A DNA stretch of 64,000 nucleotides from contig NC_057763.1 in NCBI RefSeq assembly GCF_010389155.1, forward strand, positions 6,882,649-6,946,648, read 5' to 3'. The translations under genes were made by a program, and so were the position numbers. The notes under the pieces were generated by a model. It was not told the DNA's origin. It saw nothing but the letters and a program-made list of their open reading frames with translations, and ran no database searches. This document shows positions 57,701-64,000 of this stretch, piece by piece (the stretch's first letter is position 1; each line of letters opens with the position of its first letter). The stretch is from Erigeron canadensis (taxonomy: Eukaryota > Streptophyta > Magnoliopsida > Asterales > Asteraceae).

Positions 57701-59215
57701 AAATATGGAAACTGATAATTTTCATATATACTCTTATTTAGCTTATTAATTTGTTTGATTTATATATGGTTAGTGATGCAGAAATGTCCAGATTCGTTGA
57801 ACTGACCCTTGCCAGTGAGCTGAGCAAATCGACTGAACTGACCAGAATTTCTGAGATAAAAGAAGATTCTGAAATGAAGTTAAATTATGAGCTGAAGTCC
57901 ATTTCTAAGCGAAAGCAGAATTCTGAGCCAGTAATGCCATCTGAGCAAGCCATGCTAATTCTGCTAGCGATAACCCATTTCAGACAAGTGTTCGCTGAAC
58001 TAGTTCAACCACCAATTGTAACACTTCTCCGGTGGCAAGAAACTCCAGATACAACCATCAGAAATCCATCAGTGAAGTTCTCCACTAAAGCCAACCAGTC
58101 CACTGAAGCTCTCCAGTGACCAGTTCTAGTCTCCAAATGGATGCTCCAGATGTACGTCTCCAGTGGAAGTCCAAATTTCAGTTTTTCCAGTTACCTTAAT
58201 AAAGTGTTCTGACGCATGCTTGTGGGGTCCAATAAAGGAAGGATGACAGCTGTCCAAAGAAGATGACAACAAAGGAATGAGTGTCCACGTTATTTCTAAT
58301 AGTTTGTGGGCCCTCTTGCAAAAGAAATCTTTCTAGAAGTTTTATCTATCCATTTCCCATTGGCTAATAAATTAGTGGTTGTCCTTTGCACATGACACCT
58401 TTTAGATTATTTTATTATTATTTCGATAATTCCTAGGAAATAGTTTATGTGACTATAAATATGGGTTGTATTTCTCATTGTAAAATCAGTTTTTGATATT
58501 GAATTGAATGAAATTAATAAAGCAGCCTCTATTTCTTATCCAAAATCTTCATTTGCCTTTATAGATCTTTGATCTTGGTGGTTTGGAGTGATCCCTTTAT
58601 CTATATTTGTGGTGATTCGTCCTTTATCAAATATAGTGGTGAGATCTTAAATCTTCGATTCTTTTATTTGTGTTTGTGGTGACTCGATCTTTATCAAACA
58701 TAGTGGTGAGTTGGAGTGTTTCCTTTATCCTTGATTCTGGTGGCTTGGCCTTTACGAATCTTTGTGGTGAATTCTTTTATTTATCCTTTTATTTTATTGT
58801 CTTGTTTTGTTGTTTGTTTCATAAAAACCCAGAAAATACCAAAAATATTTAATTCCGTTTTGTTCAAATTCTGTTGTGCTTGTTTTTTGCGTGTTTTACG
58901 CATCAGTTAGTTTCAACTTAAATATCCCCTTTATTTGTATTGTAATTCGATTTAAAAAAAAAAAAAAAAATTTTTGAAATCAAAGATACAACATATATTT
59001 CCTACAATAATAACCCGTCTCATATTTGATTTGAAGGTTTATATCAGTTTATTGTTTCGGGCTTTGGTTGTTACATATCTAATCCAAAAAAATTTAAAGG
59101 CTAGACAAAGTTGGATATACATAACCACTTCAATCATATCAATCATATATATAGACGAAAGTATATAGGAAAAAAGATTCAAATCAAAATTGAGATTATA
59201 TAAATTTCCATGCAT
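57110..59215. repeat. Tandem duplication interrupted by a solo LTR
   Basis: 57110-57530 aligns with 57665-57773 followed by 58911-59215 (shared text such as ACCAAAT.TTCATCAA, CTTATGGAAATAT, AAAGGCTAGACAA). The second copy is split by the solo LTR. Confidence 0.7.
57774..58905. mobile_element. Solo LTR with target duplication
   Basis: TGATGC...GCATCA, 1132 bp, flanked by the perfect 5-bp repeat GTTAG (57769-57773 and 58906-58910). A TATAAATA-like box lies near 58454. TCCAG/CCAGT-rich text at 57790-58190 gives a false 122-codon frame. The 58570-58780 part has repeated TTTATCAAA.ATAGTGGTGA units. The rest of the element was lost, presumably by LTR-LTR recombination. Confidence 0.85.
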
Positions 59216-59444
59216 ACAAATTCCTTCTGCAAAGCAACAAGCTATACATTTTTAGAGCCTTATTCACGACACCTTTATTAATCCACTTATGTTCTTCTGT
59301 TTTTCATGGAAAAAAAAATAAAACCCTCTTCTCAAGCACAAACTAAAAAAGGCAAGAAACATATTTTTAAACCATATATCATGAATATGTCTTACAATCC
59401 TTTTGCGCAACTCTTTTACAATTTACAAAACGTTTTTCATATGT

Positions 59445-59771
59445 TTAACGTACCCTTTGAATGATCCTGCTCAATCTTTTCTTCCAAAAAAACCGCCAAG
59501 ACGTTGATTCCCTAGACTCGCCATAAAGATCAACATTAGGCCGAGAAAATGCCAAGCTTTGCATTGCTGGTGGTGGTGTTGGAGGTGGAATGACCTCTTC
59601 TCGTGGTCGATGTTTTGGTGTTCCTGGTTGCATTTCCCAATCGAAAGGTACCCCTTCATTGTTGGTATTTCGGTAATAGATACATGAAGATTGACCAACC
59701 GATGAATCTCGTGAGAGAGTCTTGGTGACAGAAGAAGGTGATTGATGCATATCAAAATCTTGAGTTTCCAT
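59445..59771 (-). CDS. Small plant protein of unknown function, 108 aa
   Basis: Single exon, ATG at 59771, in a compact form: Ser-rich N-terminus, then GVPFDWEMQPGTPKHRP (residues about 41-57), a proline cluster PPPTPPPAM, and a basic C-terminus (FFWKKRLSRIIQRVR). Proteins with a PF.WE..PGTPK segment followed by prolines are a common uncharacterised plant type; I do not know its job. A TATAAAAG box lies 75 bp upstream on the same strand (59846-59853). No disruption is visible. The basic C-terminus could bind membranes or nucleic acid, but that is a guess. Confidence 0.7.
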   Translation of the reverse strand: METQDFDMHQSPSSVTKTLSRDSSVGQSSCIYYRNTNNEGVPFDWEMQPGTPKHRPREEVIPPPTPPPAMQSLAFSRPNVDLYGESRESTSWRFFWKKRLSRIIQRVR

Positions 59772-59845
59772 TTTGTAGTAATAGTGAACCTTGAATGAGA
59801 AAAGTAGAAAACTGATTTATGTGTGGAAAGTGTTATATTGTTGTT

Positions 59846-59853
59846 CTTTTATA
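59846..59853 (-). promoter_or_regulatory. TATA box of the 108-aa gene
   Basis: TATAAAAG on the minus strand, 75 bp before the ATG. Confidence 0.5.
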
Positions 59854-59859
59854 GATGAT

Positions 59860-61700
59860 ATTGTAAGACATGTAATATAAAGTATATAAAACAATAGAAG
59901 TGACAACCACGTTATAGTCTAAAAAGTAATTTAATTGTGAAAGAAATAAGAGGGGGTTTGAATTTTTAATTTAAATTAAAGAAATACATAAATAATAACC
60001 AACTTCTCAAACACCAAAAAATGGAAATTTTTTTGTCAGGTTTTAGGGAAACAATATTTTCATGAATCATTTTAAAATAGTATAATGTAATTTAATAAAA
60101 TCTAATTGTTATATCTTGTTAGTTATAAGATGGTATTAGATGATCAACATTATGAAGATAATATTTTTTAAGTTTTTGTCAAATTGTTGGACCAAATTTA
60201 TTAATTTGGCTTTGATATCAAGATTAGGCTTTAGAGTAATTGTCTTTCTTAATGCACCAACTTAGACCCACGTATTTAGGATATTAACAAAGCCGAACCT
60301 AAATGCATCAAAGACCTCGCGGTGGCGGAGTTTTTCTTATCAATGGTAACACAGATACTTCTACCGTTCTATCCCATGCAGGAAAAGTAACTTGGCGATT
60401 GAAATAAGTCTAATACGAAAGTAATCATCTCACGACTTGTGACATGGAGTGACACAAGAAAGCAGTGTTTGTATGCCGAACGTCTTAGAAAATCATCATG
60501 TTTTTTCGCCTCCACATCTCTTTTGATCTATATATATTCTTTTGTGATGACTAGTTAAGAAATTGAAATGTTACATGTGAAGTGGTACAAGTAGTCCATT
60601 GCCATACCCTCAAGATATGGAAGGATTGGCCCTTTTCTTACAACCTACTGCTACTTTATTCACTTTAGGAAATGATAATATTAGTGATACTAATTGTAGT
60701 TTAAAGGGAACATTGAATCTATATAGTTGACTTATAACATGTATGATTGACTAATTAAACAAATTTGGCCACATTAGATTAATTGTTTGGTAGATGTTTT
60801 TGTTATATGAAAAGTACGAGAAGCTTCAATGGCATTATGACTTCACGTATTATAATCGTATCTCCACATACGCACTTGCCGACTTCCATATCTACCAGTT
60901 TGACTTTCAGGGTCAAATATTTTTTTGTGTAAGAAACTAACTCGAGTTGCACGAATAAACAGTCCTAACCAAATCCAAATTAAATATAACAAGGTTCTTT
61001 TTGACCAAAAGCACTAAGTGACATTTGGAATCTCTCATCAGAAAATGAAATGGTGTTATACTTTTAGGACCCATAACAAAGGGTTTGCAAAAGACTGTTC
61101 GGATAATAACCATTAACCAAGCCAAAACTTGATTATAACAGACCGTTCGGTTGTCGATTTTAGTCATATTTAAAGAGCCACGTTGGGTTGAAGATCATTT
61201 TTCAAACATATAACGCATTATAGCACCAGATTTCTACAGATTAAAAGAAGTCTATATTTATTGAGTTCACTTTCCAATTTGGAGCAGAATAGTTCTAACA
61301 TAAACCACACTGATAGCAAACCATTTGGACTGGTTCAGTTCGCAGGTCCATTGTTTTGTCTGATTATGTTTCAATCCATTCCAACTTTGACTAAATGCAA
61401 AAATGAAATGTGGAATTCAAGATGTCACGTTGAACAATTAGAAAACACACACGCTTAGATTAGATTTTCACCCATGATTCAAGATGATCATGGACTTGTA
61501 ATACTCACAGATACCGCGTTTTAATAATCTACAGTATATCATGATACATATGATTGCTTGTTTATGCAGATAGCATATCTAATAATCTTAGAAATAGGAT
61601 GTATCCAAGAAGCTGGTGATATAAATGAAGTAATAAAGAGATTACTTGTTTATGCTGGCCCAAATGCTACATTCTACTTTCTGGTGATATAAGTGGATCT
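59860..61700. other. Intergenic, nothing recognised
   Basis: AT-rich; short frames have no recognisable similarity or codon pattern. Confidence 0.5.
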
Positions 61701-63400
61701 AGCATTGAAGGTCTTCTACACACGGGTCACGAAATAGTTAATAGTTCTACTTCTACATGTTGGCATCTGAGTAATTTCATACACCCTGAAAAAAAGATAA
61801 AGGCCACATTGTCAAGATCAATGTATAGGAGACATAAAATCAGATCATAAATGATTAATCGTGTGGGACATAAGCTAGTGGACACTTGATCTTAAGATGC
61901 CTTTGTAGGACAGCACTCTAGTCGAACATTTTATCAAGATCGATCCAAACTTGAGTATTTTGAAGAGAGCTATATACTTATACATGTAACTCGGCGTTTG
62001 TAAATGACATTATTCTTACATTTATTATTATTAATATATAGCCGTTCCAAAAAAATAAAAATATAAAAACATATACTCATATATATAGTTCTTCACATAT
62101 GGTCAAGGTCTACTCTAATTCTTAGTATGTTCCAAGTCACTTTTGAGAATAAAACTGTGTTACTTATATTTGTTATTCTTATAGCTATTGAAAACAAATT
62201 ATTATATTAAACTCGAGGTTCTCGAGTCGAGCCATCTTGTAGCACTATCGAACCGAGCTTGGACAGGCATCATAAAAGCTTGGACAGTACTTCTTACAAG
62301 TCGAGCCATCTTGTAGCACTATCGAACCATTTTGTCATAGGGAAAACTAATAAAGTGAAGTACTTTTTTAACCAGAAATCACGACTTGTAAGAAGTAGAC
62401 AAGACATAATGTAAATTGATTAAATAGATACAATGATCAACATCTATATGCATTATATTAGAGGGAGGGATTGATAATGTTTTTGATGAAAAATCTAACC
62501 ACCATGATGAACGAAATCCATGATTTTCTCATTCCCTTCTGACAGTTATTGTCACCAAGACTTTTTTTTTTTTTTCGCAAACAAAAGTTCACAAAATCAA
62601 TAGAAGCAGAGCTGTAATCCTTTTTTTATGCAACATACTCAAACAAAAAGACTTATAATCAGTTATGTTAGCATTCTTTATAACGGTTTGTTCCCTCCTT
62701 AAATTCTTGCCCATGTTAATTAATTTAGATCACATGATTTCAATGATGAAATTCTCAAAGTGTAATTATGCAGTAGTCGGTTAAGATTTCTGTTTTAACA
62801 TATAACTGAAAAAAGAAAAACGAATTCACATTTACATTTTATATTATTTAAGAAAGTGAAATATGATGCATACCTCGGGCAGTTGATTAGGCGGAATCCC
62901 TTTCAGAATTTAGAAGGCCACTCAGCCTCCTGCAAGAATACTAAACTATTCAGATCGTTATTCAGCCAAACAATTATAAATTTTCAAGCCATACCTTGGT
63001 TTCTCAGAACTTGCAACACGTTTCGACATGATAGATGCCTACAAATGATAACCCCACATCATTTCAACTACAAAAGAAAAGATGATACGAAAGAGAAAGC
63101 AATTCCAGAAAATCAAAGCTAACATACTCATTTAAGCAAACCCTAAAACCTTTTTTCGTTTTTTCCCTAGTCAATTCTAGTAATGTCATATTTGTTGCAA
63201 AACTCCAAAACCACAAGTGATGTGTAAATATATAACTTAAATTGCAATCATATTATATGCAAAATGTATTAATTTTAGTATACTAAAGCCAAGCTTGGTA
63301 CCTCACGGTCTTGCTAACAACTATACTCTGTCTCATCAAACCAATAATATGCATAGCTTGTTATGGAACTGAAGCCTTGACGCTCCATAATTCCACTTTA
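61700..63400 (-). ncRNA. Possible spliced noncoding transcript
   Basis: On the minus strand a chain of canonical splice sites is visible: donor at 63302 (GTGAG/GTACC), exon 62995-63038, exon 62874-62929, and acceptor at 61785 after a TTTTTTTCAG tract. All joined frames close quickly, so no protein is supported. This rests on splice-site pattern only. Confidence 0.22.
62226..62397. repeat. Direct repeat plus 16-bp inverted repeat
   Basis: GTCGAGCCATCTTGTAGCAC with following text occurs twice, about 71 bp apart (62226-62254, 62297-62325). TACTTCTTACAAGTCG (62288-62303) is perfectly inverted at 62382-62397. Confidence 0.85.
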
Positions 63401-63451
63401 TAGCATGCATACTGCTTATCTGAATAAATTGCTATAGATATAAAATATAGG

Positions 63452-64000
63452 GAAAAGTTAAATTAAGTACTCCTTATTTTAGGGACCATTAGGGACACTT
63501 CTCAATCATTCATTTTTTACCATCTCCGACCACCACCACCATCACCATCATCTCCGACCACCACCATGATCCTCCGACGACGGCGACCACCGTTGCCACG
63601 ACTTACACATGTGTAAGTACAACATACTTACACATGTGTAAGTTATACAACCAACGGTGGACCACCACCACCATCATCTCTAACCACAACCATGATCCTC
63701 AGGCGACGGCGACCACCGCCACCACGACTTACACATGTGTAAGTTACATGTCCCTAATTTAAGGAGTCCCTAATCTAACCCATCTAACACTCCGATGAGA
63801 ACACTCTTAAAATAAGAACAGTGAGAACACTTAAAAACATCATTTTGATGCATTAAAAGTCTATAAAACTAACATAGTGCATAACTAATCATAACTATTT
63901 AAGTGTTTAACAGCACATTGATGCATCAAAATCGAACAAATCACGTTTTTTGTTTTGTGCATCCATCTTGGATGCATATTCATCAAAATGATGCATCCAA
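63452..64000 (-). repeat. Palindrome-rich dispersed repeat, copy 2 (inverted)
   Basis: Reverse-complement counterpart of 46465-47119, including the inverted ends (TACTCCTTATTTTAGGGACC at 63460-63485 region), three ACTTACACATGTGTAAGT-type palindromes, and the TTGGATGCAT hairpin at the window end. It lacks the CA/TG microsatellite of copy 1. It may continue beyond the window. Confidence 0.7.

Noticed and set aside
57751..58119. 122-codon plus-strand frame with many Glu/Ser residues
   Set aside because: It lies inside the solo LTR and starts before the LTR boundary. The repeated TCCAG/CTGA text explains the composition.
1..64000. tRNA or rRNA genes
   Set aside because: Only primer-binding complements of tRNA-Asp and initiator tRNA-Met ends were seen; no cloverleaf or rRNA sequence was recognised.

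Overview
This window is nuclear DNA from a flowering plant, probably a dicot and possibly Asteraceae (a guess from the retroelement mix). The evidence is the RPA2 gene with nine short AT-rich introns, nested LTR retrotransposons using plant tRNA primers, hAT-type MITEs with 8-bp target duplications, and no bacterial-style gene packing. A 100-N scaffold gap lies at 31289-31388.

Layout. 1-7854 is a minus-strand Athila-like Ty3/gypsy element that carries gag and protease but no reverse transcriptase or integrase. 7855-46464 is a nest of four insertions in a duplicated 3' end of RPA2. The host fragment (about 7920-8328 plus 46245-46464) is split by a minus-strand Tat/Retand-like gag-pro element (LTRs 8329-8977 and 45598-46244) with an antisense extra ORF. 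That ORF is broken by a truncated Tekay/Del-like piece with one LTR (12654-14560). Next to the ORF sits a Sirevirus-like Ty1/copia tandem array with three LTRs and two internal regions (15148-42778), flanked as one unit by the direct repeat ATTTA. Inside its long copy is a plus-strand Athila-like element (21570-33800). About 700 bp of copia sequence appears on both sides of that element, so this join is either a rearrangement or an assembly artefact.

46465-64000 is gene space. It holds a palindrome-rich repeat (46465-47119, inverted copy at 63452-64000), a hAT MITE (47689-48090), the apparently intact RPA2 gene (48977-54110, minus strand, ten coding exons, 277 aa) with a second hAT-type MITE in intron 5, a hAT-transposase-derived fragment (55513-56139), a solo LTR with a perfect target duplication (57774-58905), and a small single-exon plant gene of unknown function (59445-59771). 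From 59772 to 63451 I see no protein-coding gene, only a possible spliced noncoding transcript and short repeats.

The only host genes that look functional are RPA2 and the 108-residue gene. The RPA2 promoter has an E2F-type site close to a TATA-like box, as expected for an S-phase gene. The strongest unusual signals are in the retroelements. Two Athila-like elements carry unrelated palindromic motif arrays at the same LTR promoter position and again inside the element. One gag-pro element encodes two tandem retropepsin-like domains in one open frame. The copia array appears to have inserted as a single three-LTR unit.
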